NCBI RefSeq assembly: GCF_021654115.1
Contig: NZ_JAIWJF010000008.1
Coordinates: 1-64,000, forward strand
Direction: 5' to 3'
From: Furfurilactobacillus milii
GTDB lineage: Bacteria; Bacillota; Bacilli; Lactobacillales; Lactobacillaceae
DNA length: 64,000 nucleotides
A program made the position numbers and the translations under genes. Below, piece after piece: positions 1 to 7,930 of the stretch. Under the pieces are notes generated by a model. That model saw only the letters and a program-made list of their open reading frames with translations, did no database searches and was not told the origin of the DNA. Positions within the stretch are counted from its first letter, which is position 1. Each line of letters starts with the position of its first letter.

Positions 1-76
1 CTAGAGAAGTGCTGCTTTTACCGGTCAGGTACTCAGTGACCACCTTTGTACGAAACTCGAAAGTGAATTTAGACAT
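1..76 (-). CDS. IS3-family transposase OrfA, N-terminal fragment
   Basis: An ATG at 76 on the minus strand opens a frame that runs off the window edge, giving 25 residues beginning MSKFTFEFRTKVVTEYLTG. This pattern (F-x-x-E-F-R-x-K-V-V-x-E-Y-L-x-G) is typical of the helix-turn-helix start of OrfA in IS3/IS150-group elements, which binds the element ends and is joined to the DDE catalytic frame by programmed frameshifting. Too short to tell whether the element is intact. Confidence 0.6.
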   Translation of the reverse strand, partial: MSKFTFEFRTKVVTEYLTGKSSTSL

Positions 77-81
77 AGTAA

Positions 82-120
82 AACCCCCAAGGTTGAATTT
101 GTTGTCCAACCTTGGGGGTT
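82..120 (-). terminator. Perfect 14-bp hairpin in the IS end; possible terminator for the ecfT operon
   Basis: AACCCCCAAGGTTG (82-95) pairs perfectly with CAACCTTGGGGGTT (107-120) around an 11-base loop; on the minus strand it is followed by TTTTAC. It lies between the stop of the minus-strand ecfT-like gene and the transposase start, so it could end the incoming operon transcript and shield the transposase. It overlaps the presumed IS terminal repeat. Confidence 0.6.
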
Positions 121-145
121 CACTTCAGTTGTGTTAAATCTTTTT

Positions 146-940
146 TTATCGCATTAAGATTAATAGTCCAGTCAAGATCAGCAGAATAAGGACAAACGCG
201 CCATCGCGTCCATGAAATTGCTGAATTCGAAACTTGGTTCGGTTGGCTGTCCCGGAGTAACCACGTGCTTCCATGGCAGTACCAAGTTCATCTGCTCGGC
301 GAAAACTGGTCACCAATTGAGGAATTAACAGGGGGATGAGCGCTTGCATTTGTTGAAAGACATTGCCCTCGCCAAATTCGACTCCGCGTGAACGTTGAGC
401 GGCCATTAATTGACTGGTTTCATCCATGAGGTTAGGGACAAACCTGAGTGCCAAAGCAAGCATGAGTGCCACTTCGTCTACTGGAAAACGAAACCAGCGC
501 AAGGGGCGCAACAATGATGCTACGGCATCTGCCAGTGCTAATGGGGCAGTGGTCAGCGTCAGCAGTGTTGAGACAAATACAATAAAGACGAAACGAAGGA
601 ACACGTAAAGCCCATTTTGAAGTCCAGTTTGTGAAATGATCAGCCAGCCCCATTGCCAATAAACAGTGCCGCCATGAGTAAACAGTAGCTGCATAGCAAC
701 TGTAAAGATGATGAGCCAGAACATTGGCCGCAGACCTCTGAAAAAGAAGCGCAAGCTGAGTCTAGCACACAACACCCCAATCAGAACAAAACTGTATAGC
801 AACAAATTCGTTTGCCAGTTATCGGCTAGAAAAATGATTAAGATGAGGTATAACGTTGTCAACAGTTTGACTCGCGGATCCAGCCGATGGATGATGCTGG
901 TTCCGGGAATAAAGCGGCCTAACAGAAGGGCGTTACTCAT
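146..940 (-). CDS. ecfT: EcfT-like energy-coupling-factor transmembrane protein
   Basis: 264 residues with several hydrophobic segments. The cytoplasmic coupling motifs of EcfT proteins are visible as AQRSRG and A-M-E-A-R-G-Y in the last third; these short helices dock the two ATPase subunits of vitamin/metal ECF importers. The start has a good site (GGGAGG upstream). It is last in a minus-strand run after eetA-eetB-dmkB, so it is unlikely to be the housekeeping EcfT, which in lactobacilli normally sits behind the ribosomal-protein genes with ecfA1/ecfA2; no ATPase gene lies here. Inference: in this context it may serve flavin or precursor handling for the electron-transfer system. Confidence 0.8.
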   Translation of the reverse strand: MSNALLLGRFIPGTSIIHRLDPRVKLLTTLYLILIIFLADNWQTNLLLYSFVLIGVLCARLSLRFFFRGLRPMFWLIIFTVAMQLLFTHGGTVYWQWGWLIISQTGLQNGLYVFLRFVFIVFVSTLLTLTTAPLALADAVASLLRPLRWFRFPVDEVALMLALALRFVPNLMDETSQLMAAQRSRGVEFGEGNVFQQMQALIPLLIPQLVTSFRRADELGTAMEARGYSGTANRTKFRIQQFHGRDGAFVLILLILTGLLILMR

Positions 941-977
941 GTATCGTGCCTCCCTTCATCGGAAAGTAACAATTCTG

Positions 978-1955
978 CTAGGATTGACGATTTAACAATG
1001 AACTGGTGAGTTGTGACAAGATGGCGCGAACGGGCATGTCCGGCAATTTCTCAATGGCAGTTAATGCAGTGTCGGTGTAATCTTTGGCTAGCTCTTGTGC
1101 CTTAACAACACCACCGTGGTCACGAACGAGTTGATCAACTGTTTTAGCGTCATCGTCTGTCATTTTTAGTCGTTTGCTAAGGTATGGTGCAAAGGCATCG
1201 GGCGCTTCACGTAAGGCGAGAATCAGGGGCGCTGAGTAAACACCTTGGCGCATGTCTTCTTGGACAGGCTTGCCAAACTGACTGCTGCTGGCAGTGTAAT
1301 CGAGGATGTCGTCCAACAACTGGAAAGCAACCCCAATGTTGAGACCAATCGTTTGAGCATTGCGGGCAAAACGTAGGCTGTTGCCAGATTCATACGCACC
1401 GAGAAAGGTACTGAGCGCGAATAACTGGCCTGTCTTGCCGGAAACTTGGTTCAGGTATTGGTCGATGGTGATAGCCATGTTATACCGCGTGGACATTTGT
1501 GCTAACTCACCGTTTAAAATGGCTTCCATGTGTTTGCCATCCTGTTGCACACTGCGCAGATCACTGGCATAACCGGCCAACAGTTTGAAGCAGACGGTAA
1601 AAAGGTAGTCACCCGCATAGACGGCGGTATCTTTACCAAACGTTGCTTGAATAGATGGTAGTCCACGACGCATGTCAGATTCATCGATGATATCGTCGTG
1701 AATTAACGTTGCAGTGTGTAAGGTTTCGACAGCAGCGGCCAATGCAATTATCTTGTGACGATCCGTTTGCTTAAATTGTGAAAATAAGAGGCAGTACGCT
1801 GGCCGTAACATTTTGCCGCCGGCGTTAATCATGTCTAAAATAGCGTCTCTTACCGGGACGTTATTGGTGGTAATGTTCTGATCAATTAAAGTTAGCACCT
1901 GTTCAAGTTCCGTTTGGAGAGCCGGGTACTCACGCCACATTGGGTGAATTTTCAT
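978..1955 (-). CDS. dmkB: Polyprenyl diphosphate synthase of the demethylmenaquinone/EET pathway (DmkB)
   Basis: 325 residues, normal for trans-polyprenyl synthases. Both aspartate-rich motifs are intact: DDIID at residues 87-91 in HDDIIDESDMRRG (first, FARM) and DDILD at 215-219 (second, SARM); GGKMLRP near residue 46 is the usual substrate loop. It elongates isoprenyl diphosphate to the quinone side chain. Its start overlaps the eetB stop as ATGA, so it is translationally coupled to eetB. Heptaprenyl/solanesyl synthases look alike; chain length cannot be read, and the DmkB name rests on the neighbours. Confidence 0.9.
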   Translation of the reverse strand: MKIHPMWREYPALQTELEQVLTLIDQNITTNNVPVRDAILDMINAGGKMLRPAYCLLFSQFKQTDRHKIIALAAAVETLHTATLIHDDIIDESDMRRGLPSIQATFGKDTAVYAGDYLFTVCFKLLAGYASDLRSVQQDGKHMEAILNGELAQMSTRYNMAITIDQYLNQVSGKTGQLFALSTFLGAYESGNSLRFARNAQTIGLNIGVAFQLLDDILDYTASSSQFGKPVQEDMRQGVYSAPLILALREAPDAFAPYLSKRLKMTDDDAKTVDQLVRDHGGVVKAQELAKDYTDTALTAIEKLPDMPVRAILSQLTSSLLNRQS

Positions 1956-2512
1956 GATTGGTTCCTCTCTAGTGAGTGTTGATGGTCGTACCGAAGTCGA
2001 CTCAGTGTGTCGACATGTTCAAATAAAAAGTTTGCGGTAATACCAATCGCAATTCCGGCAAGAATACCGATAACCGCTAGAATTGGTAGGTAGAGCATGA
2101 CGGTCCAGCTTTGTGCGACCAAACTGGCAACAGCTAGTTGACCGACATTAAATAAAATTCCGCCACTGGCTGAAATGCCAATCATGCTGACCCGTTTCTC
2201 ACCGAGCTGTTTGATTAACAGCATGCCCAGCCAAGATAGAAGGGCACCAGCTGCACTATACATAAAGGTAGCCACGGTACCACCAAGCAAGGTCGTCAGT
2301 AACAAACGCATACTCATGAGTAAAAAGCTGTCGCCAACAGGCATTGTGAATAATGAAACCAGGGTGATAATGTTTGAAAGGCCTAATTTTGCGCCTGGTG
2401 CGAATGCAAACGGAAACGGGATCATTCGTTCAAGTAAACCGATAATCACGCCCTGAGCGCACAAGAGGGCAATGTAGATGTACTGTCGTGTTCTTGATGA
2501 CTGAACATTCAT
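1952..2512 (-). CDS. eetB: EetB-like membrane protein (Gx transporter / HepT-type family)
   Basis: 186-residue integral membrane protein with about five to six hydrophobic helices; the stretch FPFAFAPGAKLGLSN is typical of the family often labelled Gx transporter or heptaprenyl synthase component I. In Listeria and lactobacilli the homologue EetB is required, with EetA, to move electrons from the quinone pool to the cell surface. ATGA overlaps join it to eetA upstream and dmkB downstream, so the three are made from one message. Exact biochemical role is not established; family call is good, function is from context. Confidence 0.85.
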   Translation of the reverse strand: MNVQSSRTRQYIYIALLCAQGVIIGLLERMIPFPFAFAPGAKLGLSNIITLVSLFTMPVGDSFLLMSMRLLLTTLLGGTVATFMYSAAGALLSWLGMLLIKQLGEKRVSMIGISASGGILFNVGQLAVASLVAQSWTVMLYLPILAVIGILAGIAIGITANFLFEHVDTLSRLRYDHQHSLERNQS

Positions 2513-2973
2513 GGTTTAACAAGTCCTCCCGTAGAGTTGCTGTGTGTGGCACCGTTTGAACTCTTCACTTCTACCAACACTTTGTGCGGTAGACAAACGA
2601 TGGTTTGACCAGGTTTGCTGATGGCTGAGTGGTGAACACAAATTTGATCGGGACAGTTGGCATCACTGATTTGAATACGATTATCAGTAACCAACGTGTC
2701 GTTATAGGCACCGTGACCCATGGTGAAATGATAATGTGTTTTACCTTGATGCCCAGTCAGTCGAATCCGTTTAAGTACGTGACCATTGTGGGAAACCACA
2801 GCGGTATACACTTCGTGACTTTTGGCCGTTGTTTGAGCGGCTGCTTGATGATGTTGGCTAGTGGTGAAGACCATCAGGGGGATGAAGGATCCGATAATCA
2901 GTAGGGTCACGATGATGATGTCAAACGGTCGGATCATTTTCAAATACCGTTTGACTGTGGGAGAAAGCTTCAC
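2509..2973 (-). CDS. eetA: EetA-like anchored NusG-domain-II protein
   Basis: 154 residues. One transmembrane helix near residues 17-37 (FDIIIVTLLIIGSFIPLMVF) anchors an extracellular domain of the NusG domain II family, with the family motifs CPDQIC-V-H and C-L-P-H-K-V near residues 111-133. Homologues in the Listeria EET locus pair with EetB to pass electrons outward. Start is GTG at 2973, preceded by a weak GAAAG site. First gene of the eetA-eetB-dmkB-ecfT run. The two cysteines in CPDQIC could be redox-active, which is inference. Confidence 0.85.
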   Translation of the reverse strand: MKLSPTVKRYLKMIRPFDIIIVTLLIIGSFIPLMVFTTSQHHQAAAQTTAKSHEVYTAVVSHNGHVLKRIRLTGHQGKTHYHFTMGHGAYNDTLVTDNRIQISDANCPDQICVHHSAISKPGQTIVCLPHKVLVEVKSSNGATHSNSTGGLVKP

Positions 2974-3045
2974 GTAATCACACTTTCTTTCATTATTAAA
3001 ACCGTTACATATTTACCTATAGTAGTTGGACGCCTGTCGTTACTT

Positions 3046-3203
3046 CGGTCAGAGATGCCGTTCCATGGGACCGGTTTGAGCCCTGAAAAGCGGTCTCGCA
3101 CCTCGACTTTGAGCCCCAACACCGGTCTCAAAGCTCGTCCAGCACCACTGAGTAGCCCAAAGCGCTACTTAGTGGTGCTATCACGGAACTCTACCTCTGA
3201 CCG
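3046..3203 (+). repeat. Structured intergenic repeat, copy 1 (plus orientation)
   Basis: Bounded by a perfect inverted repeat CGGTCAGAG (3046-3054) / CTCTGACCG (3195-3203), extended by GTTCC/GGAAC. The core GGGACCGGTTTGAGCC and GCACCTCG matches the other copies. Inside are two more stems: CTTTGAG/CTCAAAG and the strong AGCACCACTGAGTAGC/GCTACTTAGTGGTGCT. An open frame across it (3055-3363) is probably incidental. Lies between ndh2 and eetA. Confidence 0.75.
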
Positions 3204-3332
3204 AATCCACTACTTTGAGGCATATCAATTAATCAGTAGCATCAGACCGAAAACGGGGTTAGTGGTACTAAAAAGTAGCGACATATTTTTCATAACGCGC
3301 TCTCAAGTCGGACTTGATCACGTTTACTTTTC

Positions 3333-3368
3333 AAAAAAGAGCCCTAGGGCAAGTCTACCCTAGAACTC
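3333..3368 (-). terminator. Rho-independent terminator after ndh2
   Basis: On the minus strand GAG-TT-CTAGGG pairs with CCCTAG-GG-CTC and is followed by six T. It ends the ndh2 transcript, so eetA-eetB-dmkB-ecfT probably has its own promoter upstream of 2973. Confidence 0.75.
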
Positions 3369-3396
3369 TACCACTGACAATATAAGCTATGAATGA

Positions 3397-5316
3397 TTAC
3401 TTCATGACATCGCTGCCATACAAGGCTTTCGGAGTTCCATATCGCCACTTACCGAAGACCCGTTGTAGGTAAGGCACTACCCACTTGTCGAGGCCAAATG
3501 CACGACCGGAACCATTCATGCAGGCAATTGCGACGAAGAAGATCCACATGTTAACCCAGTAGAACATGCCACTAAGACTGAAGACAACAACCATGGCTGC
3601 TGAAGCAGCTGACATCACCCAAGTGAACAAACCGAGAACCAAACAAACCCCAATAAAGATTTCAATAATGGTCATAAACTTTTGCATGAAGAAGGCTGTT
3701 TGTTGGTTTGGAACAAATACTTGAGTTACAGCTTGGAACCAGTGTGGCATCTTGGAGAAGACCATCTGTGGGTCATGACCGTAATCGTAGGAAAGAGAGA
3801 ACATTGTTGGATTTGCAGTAGCTGTGGTGCTTGCTGCGCCACTTGCACCGCTAGCTGCACTGGTAGCCGTAGCACCGCCACCGCCAGATCCAGCAGCACT
3901 AGCACCGCTAGTTGTTGCTGGCTTTAACCATGCGAATGGTAACCGCAGCTTAGGTAAGAACCATGAGCCTTTACCTTGAATCTTTGGCCAAATATCAACC
4001 AACCACATCATACCTAGGAAAATCCGTGCAGGGACAGTCCACAATACGTTACCTTGACGAGAAATGTGACCGCGGAAGAGATTCCGATTATGACGGGTCC
4101 GGAAGAACTCGTGCATACAGTACTGGAAGAGGTAGTAGGCTGAGTAAACTTGAATGAAGTAGAGGATATTAACCAAATGCTTCATCAAAATGGCCCAGAA
4201 GTTAGATAGGTGAATCTTACCCATCAAATTGGCAACCCCATATTGAGAACCCAAGGAAACCATGAAGCCTGAATAGTTTGGCTTGAATTCGACTAATGGT
4301 TTGCCATCCTCTGTGTTAATGATGTTGGAAACGGCAGCTTGAGCTGTTTCTTCAGCACCTTGGACAATTTGTGGTTGACCTTTACCGGAACCGTCTTCGT
4401 CAAGTAAAGACACGTCACCAACGACGAAGATGTTTGGATCTTCTGATTGAGTGTACTTATTAACCTTGATTCGGCCGGCACGACCTTGTTCCAAACCGAA
4501 GTTGGCGGCCTGATCAGTTGCTTTAACCCCGGCAGTCCAAATTAACGTGCAAGTTGGGAAGGTGGAGCCGTCTTTGAGGTCAACGTGATCTTCATGGACA
4601 CCGACAACACCGGTGTTCTTCATGATCTTGATACCACGTTTGGTCATGTAACGTTCCGCTTTATCGGCATCGCGGCGGTCCAACATGTTCATGATGGTTG
4701 GCGCCATTTCCATCAAGGTAAACTTGATTTCAGTTGGATCAAGTTTGTTATCCTTGGCCAATTGATCACGCCAGTCACGCATTTCACCAATCGTTTCAGT
4801 ACCAGTGAACCCGGAACCAACGACAACAAACGACAGTAATGCTTTACGTTTGTCTGGATCGGTTTCGATAGCACCTGCACGAACAGATTTTTCAATGTGT
4901 TCTTTAAGGGCTACGGCTTGTTCCCAAGAGCCAAGGGTGAACCCATGTTCCTTAACGCCAGGTGTACCGAAGTCGTTTGGCTGTGACCCAATGCCTAAGA
5001 TGACATAGTCGTAATCAAACGAACCGTGTTCAGTAACAACTTTTTTATCGGTTCGGTTAATTGACTTAACCGTATCCGTCACTAACTTAACGTTCTTACG
5101 ACGGCAGAACAAACGCTGTAAATCGTACTGAATAGCGGTAGCATCCACCCGGTTGGCGGCAATTTCATGTAACTCCGTCATGTAGGTGAAGTATGAATGC
5201 TTATCGATCAGCGTGATCTTAACGTTGGAATCTTTTTTGAAATGCTTGGCCAGATGCTTGGTGGCGTAAACGCCAGCGAAGCCGGCACCGACGACAACAA
5301 TATCCTTTTGGGCCAT
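3397..5316 (-). CDS. ndh2: Type II NADH dehydrogenase with C-terminal membrane domain (Ndh2 of the EET locus)
   Basis: 639 residues against about 400 for a plain NDH-2. The first 370 residues are the flavoprotein: FAD motif VVVGAGFAG near the start, NAD motif VVVGSGFTG near residue 165, and FVVGD before the FAD-ribityl loop. Membrane segments follow near 375-410 and 430-450, then an Ala/Ser/Gly-rich linker and a DoxX-like group of helices to the end. It oxidises NADH and reduces demethylmenaquinone. Such a C-terminal membrane extension is the mark of the Listeria EET Ndh2. Start chosen at ATG 5316 (GAGGAG 9 bases upstream) rather than the upstream TTG codons. Monocistronic with its own terminator. 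Confidence 0.9.
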   Translation of the reverse strand: MAQKDIVVVGAGFAGVYATKHLAKHFKKDSNVKITLIDKHSYFTYMTELHEIAANRVDATAIQYDLQRLFCRRKNVKLVTDTVKSINRTDKKVVTEHGSFDYDYVILGIGSQPNDFGTPGVKEHGFTLGSWEQAVALKEHIEKSVRAGAIETDPDKRKALLSFVVVGSGFTGTETIGEMRDWRDQLAKDNKLDPTEIKFTLMEMAPTIMNMLDRRDADKAERYMTKRGIKIMKNTGVVGVHEDHVDLKDGSTFPTCTLIWTAGVKATDQAANFGLEQGRAGRIKVNKYTQSEDPNIFVVGDVSLLDEDGSGKGQPQIVQGAEETAQAAVSNIINTEDGKPLVEFKPNYSGFMVSLGSQYGVANLMGKIHLSNFWAILMKHLVNILYFIQVYSAYYLFQYCMHEFFRTRHNRNLFRGHISRQGNVLWTVPARIFLGMMWLVDIWPKIQGKGSWFLPKLRLPFAWLKPATTSGASAAGSGGGGATATSAASGASGAASTTATANPTMFSLSYDYGHDPQMVFSKMPHWFQAVTQVFVPNQQTAFFMQKFMTIIEIFIGVCLVLGLFTWVMSAASAAMVVVFSLSGMFYWVNMWIFFVAIACMNGSGRAFGLDKWVVPYLQRVFGKWRYGTPKALYGSDVMK

Positions 5317-5376
5317 TTCCAACAACTCCTCTGAGATAATATAAAAGTTATAAATAAGTGCATTAACTATGAAACA

Positions 5377-5406
5377 ATTATAGCGTTTACATTCGTCGAT
5401 TGTCTA
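5377..5406 (-). promoter_or_regulatory. ndh2 promoter overlapped by a cre-like (CcpA) site
   Basis: On the minus strand TAGACA (5401-5406), 18 bases, then TATAAT (5377-5382). ATGTAAACGCTATAA (5378-5392) fits the catabolite-response consensus WTGNAANCGNWNNCW at 14 of 15 positions and covers the -10 element, the usual position for CcpA repression. Binding is inferred. Confidence 0.5.
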
Positions 5407-5466
5407 GACCTTCAGGAATATATTCACAAAAAGAAGTCATTTATTGTACACAATTATGTTGAATGT

Positions 5467-5481
5467 AGAAACCGTTTACAA
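5467..5481 (-). promoter_or_regulatory. cre (CcpA) site between ndh2 and the UbiA pair
   Basis: Minus-strand TTGTAAACGGTTTCT agrees with WTGNAANCGNWNNCW at every fixed position. It lies in the 487-bp divergent region, so it could act on ndh2, the prenyltransferase genes, or both. The rest of this region (to 5803) shows isolated TTCACAA half sites at about 5424 and 5567 but no good Rex palindrome. Confidence 0.55.
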
Positions 5482-5803
5482 GATTGACAAACAAGGGGGC
5501 GAATAAGAAATGCTGTTTAGTATCAATTTTAAACAAATTGAAAAAATACATTTTTCGTAATATGATTCACAAACCGAAACTTTACTGCTAAATCGTGATG
5601 GGGTGAGTGATGAATGCGTGTTCTGGCTAAGAAAGCAGTAACTTAAGGCGTGGCGTGACTAATGAATATGTTTTTTGGCCGCTATTGGTAATGCATTCAA
5701 GTTTCCGATATCATGGAAGTGAGTTGTTGTGACCGTTGCAAAAGATCGAGACGGAATGAAAGGTCGTTCTGGTTTTGCAATGGACGAAGTTTAGGGGGAA
5801 ACT

Positions 5804-6802
5804 ATGGGATTATCATCTTTCGGCGAACTGGTGGCGTTGCGAACAAAACTCGCCAGTATTTTGCCGTTTCTAGTGGGTGTTCTTTTCGCTGTCAATTTGG
5901 GGTATGACATAAATTGGGCGAATACAATTATTTTGTTTGTCGTGACATTGACGCTGGCGATGGCGACTACTGGTATCAGTAATTTAGTGGCCTATAACAA
6001 GTCACAAGGATCAGCGAGCGCACAGTCGCAAACAGTTATTGGTAAACGTCAGCTGCCATTGTTATTGGTTCAACTCATGCTCGTGGTGATGCTGACACTG
6101 GCCACCTGCCTTGGTATCTGGCTAGTTTGGCGCACCAACTTAATGCTTTTACTATTAGGAATTGTTGGGTTTGGCATCGCCATCTTTTATACGATTGGTC
6201 CTGTGCCATTGTCACGTTTACCACTGGGCGAAGTATTCGTAGGCGGTTCATTGGGATTATTGTTACCGTTTACGGCTGTCTATGTAAATGTGCCGTCACA
6301 GAAGCTGATTGGTATTATTCTGCACTGGCCGGGGATGCTTGTTATGGGCAATTTGTGGTCGTTAATTGCTGTCGTGTTGCTTTGTTTACCGTTAATGGCA
6401 ACGACGGCTAATTTAATGTTTGCAGAAAACATTGTTGGTTTACGTGATCAGACGATTGATGAAGATAAACACACCTTGCCTGAGTATTTGGGGCAGCAGT
6501 GGAGTCTAATTGTTTACCGTAGTTTCACCGTTATTGGTTTTCTTGGTATTATCATCGGCATGGCGACAGGAATGTTATCTTGGTGGTTAGCGGTCATGCT
6601 GATAGCAGTTCCTGCTGTTGTACTCAACGACCGTCATTTTAAACAAATGGTTGAGGAAAAAACAACATCGACTGCTGATGATATAACGACATCAGCACAT
6701 AACGGTTTGTTTCAAAATGAGTTATGGCCAGCAATCAGTAATATCCTTTGGGTCAATGGATCATTATTACTGAGCTTGATTTTGGAAATGGTGGTGCAAT
6801 AA
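5804..6802 (+). CDS. UbiA-family prenyltransferase paralogue lacking catalytic aspartates
   Basis: 332 residues, polytopic, clearly homologous to the following gene (shared GPVPLSRLPLGE / GPVPLSRMPLGE). The catalytic motifs are damaged. Where the partner has N66-x3-D70-x5-D76, this has N60-L-V-A-Y64 and S70; where the partner has D215, D219 and D223, it has E208, G212 and Q216. These aspartates hold magnesium and the prenyl diphosphate in UbiA enzymes, so this copy is probably not a normal prenyltransferase. Start ATG with AGGGGG upstream. It abuts the next gene with no spacer, suggesting made-together subunits. Function unknown: regulatory or structural partner, or divergent enzyme. Confidence 0.8.
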   Translation: MGLSSFGELVALRTKLASILPFLVGVLFAVNLGYDINWANTIILFVVTLTLAMATTGISNLVAYNKSQGSASAQSQTVIGKRQLPLLLVQLMLVVMLTLATCLGIWLVWRTNLMLLLLGIVGFGIAIFYTIGPVPLSRLPLGEVFVGGSLGLLLPFTAVYVNVPSQKLIGIILHWPGMLVMGNLWSLIAVVLLCLPLMATTANLMFAENIVGLRDQTIDEDKHTLPEYLGQQWSLIVYRSFTVIGFLGIIIGMATGMLSWWLAVMLIAVPAVVLNDRHFKQMVEEKTTSTADDITTSAHNGLFQNELWPAISNILWVNGSLLLSLILEMVVQ

Positions 6803-7777
6803 ATGAAAACAGATTATAAACCGTTAACGTGGCCACTGTTTTTGGAGCTTATTCGTTTGCCAGCCAAAACAGCCAGTTTGCTGCCGTTTTTATTAGGGAC
6901 ATCGTACGCATATTACGCCTATGGTCAATTTAACTGGCTGAACACGCTGATTTATTTTATCGGACAAATGAGTATTGCGTTTTTCGTGACGGGTTTTAAC
7001 AATGTTCAGGATTATTACAAAGCCAAAGATTTGGCTTACCGTGGTCGGGATAACATTTTAGGACGGGAGCATTTGAACCCGCGTCACATGATGGCGTTAA
7101 TGATGGTGTTTTTGATCATCGCATGCAGCATGGGAATCCTTCTGATAATCCGGACAAACTTAGTGTTGCTCTTTATCGGTGGGTTAGCCATTTTGATTGC
7201 AATCACATATACGGCAGGGCCAGTACCATTATCACGAATGCCATTAGGAGAAATATTAAGTGGTTTATGTGAAGGTTTCGGCACAATCTTTATTGCGGCT
7301 TACGTAAACATGCCTAAACAATTGCCGATAGCGATGTATTTTGATGGTTGGCATTTTGTAATTACCGCTAATTTGGCCGTGATCCTGACATTGTTCGTGA
7401 TTGCCTTGCCAATTGTGATTTTAGACGGTGGGGTTATGTATGCCGATAATATTTGTGACCTTCAACAAGATATGAAAAACCAACGTTTTACGTTACCTTA
7501 CTATTTAGGAAAACAACGGGCCGTAAAACTTTATCCGTTCGTGCCCGGAATGGCATTTGTCTTTGTGATTATTGGAATCTTGCTTGGCTGGTTACCGTGG
7601 TTAATGATTGTTGTGTTCGGTTTGATTCCAGTTGTGATCCAGCATACGAAGGCCTTTCTCGCGGTTCAGGATAAAGGTAAAACATTTATTACTGCGATTC
7701 AGAATTTGTTAAGCGTTGCTTCTGTAGAAGTTGCGGTGTTAGTGGTGATGGATATAATCAGATTATTAAAGTCATAA
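6803..7777 (+). CDS. dmkA: UbiA prenyltransferase, DHNA polyprenyltransferase-like (DmkA/MenA)
   Basis: 324 residues, about nine membrane helices. First motif FNNVQDYYKAKD carries N66, D70, D76; second motif YADNICDLQQD carries D215, D219, D223, all as in MenA/UbiA enzymes. It would attach the polyprenyl chain made by DmkB to 1,4-dihydroxy-2-naphthoate, giving the demethylmenaquinone that Ndh2 reduces. No men genes for DHNA synthesis are in the window; many lactobacilli take DHNA from outside. Start ATG follows the upstream stop directly. A bidirectional terminator follows. Confidence 0.88.
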   Translation: MKTDYKPLTWPLFLELIRLPAKTASLLPFLLGTSYAYYAYGQFNWLNTLIYFIGQMSIAFFVTGFNNVQDYYKAKDLAYRGRDNILGREHLNPRHMMALMMVFLIIACSMGILLIIRTNLVLLFIGGLAILIAITYTAGPVPLSRMPLGEILSGLCEGFGTIFIAAYVNMPKQLPIAMYFDGWHFVITANLAVILTLFVIALPIVILDGGVMYADNICDLQQDMKNQRFTLPYYLGKQRAVKLYPFVPGMAFVFVIIGILLGWLPWLMIVVFGLIPVVIQHTKAFLAVQDKGKTFITAIQNLLSVASVEVAVLVVMDIIRLLKS

Positions 7778-7835
7778 TTAAATAATTGCTATTACCAAAA
7801 TGCTTTTATTCAAAGAAGTAATAGTCTTAAAAAAT

Positions 7836-7899
7836 AAAATACGCCCGCTTTTCAAATCTTGATGACTGCTACCAAGAATGCGAAAGGCGGACGTATTTT
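7836..7899. terminator. Bidirectional terminator between dmkA and dacA-like gene
   Basis: AAAATACGCCCGCTTT (about 7836-7852) pairs with AAAGGCGGACGTATTTT (7883-7899); A/T runs on both sides serve the two convergent genes. Confidence 0.75.
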
Positions 7900-7930
7900 A
7901 ATTGTATGTGTCAATTGATACTAAACAATG

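Larger units (their letters stand above)
1..126 (-). mobile_element. End of an IS3-family insertion sequence, cut by window edge
   Basis: The minus strand carries what looks like the left terminal inverted repeat of an IS3-family element (reading inward from about 126: TGAAGTGAACCCCCAAGG) followed by the start of its first transposase frame. The other end lies outside the window. The boundary at about 126 is 20 bp from the stop of the ecfT-like gene, so the element sits directly behind the electron-transfer locus. Boundary inferred from resemblance to IS3-family ends; no target duplication can be seen. Confidence 0.6.

Noticed and set aside
3055-3363. 102-codon open frame between eetA and ndh2
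   Set aside because: It runs through the structured repeat and the ndh2 terminator; its reading is a by-product of stems and no ribosome site precedes it.
5413-5577. Rex redox-sensor sites suggested by TTCACAA at about 5424 and 5567
   Set aside because: The opposite half of each palindrome matches TTGTGAA at only about four of seven positions, so not claimed.
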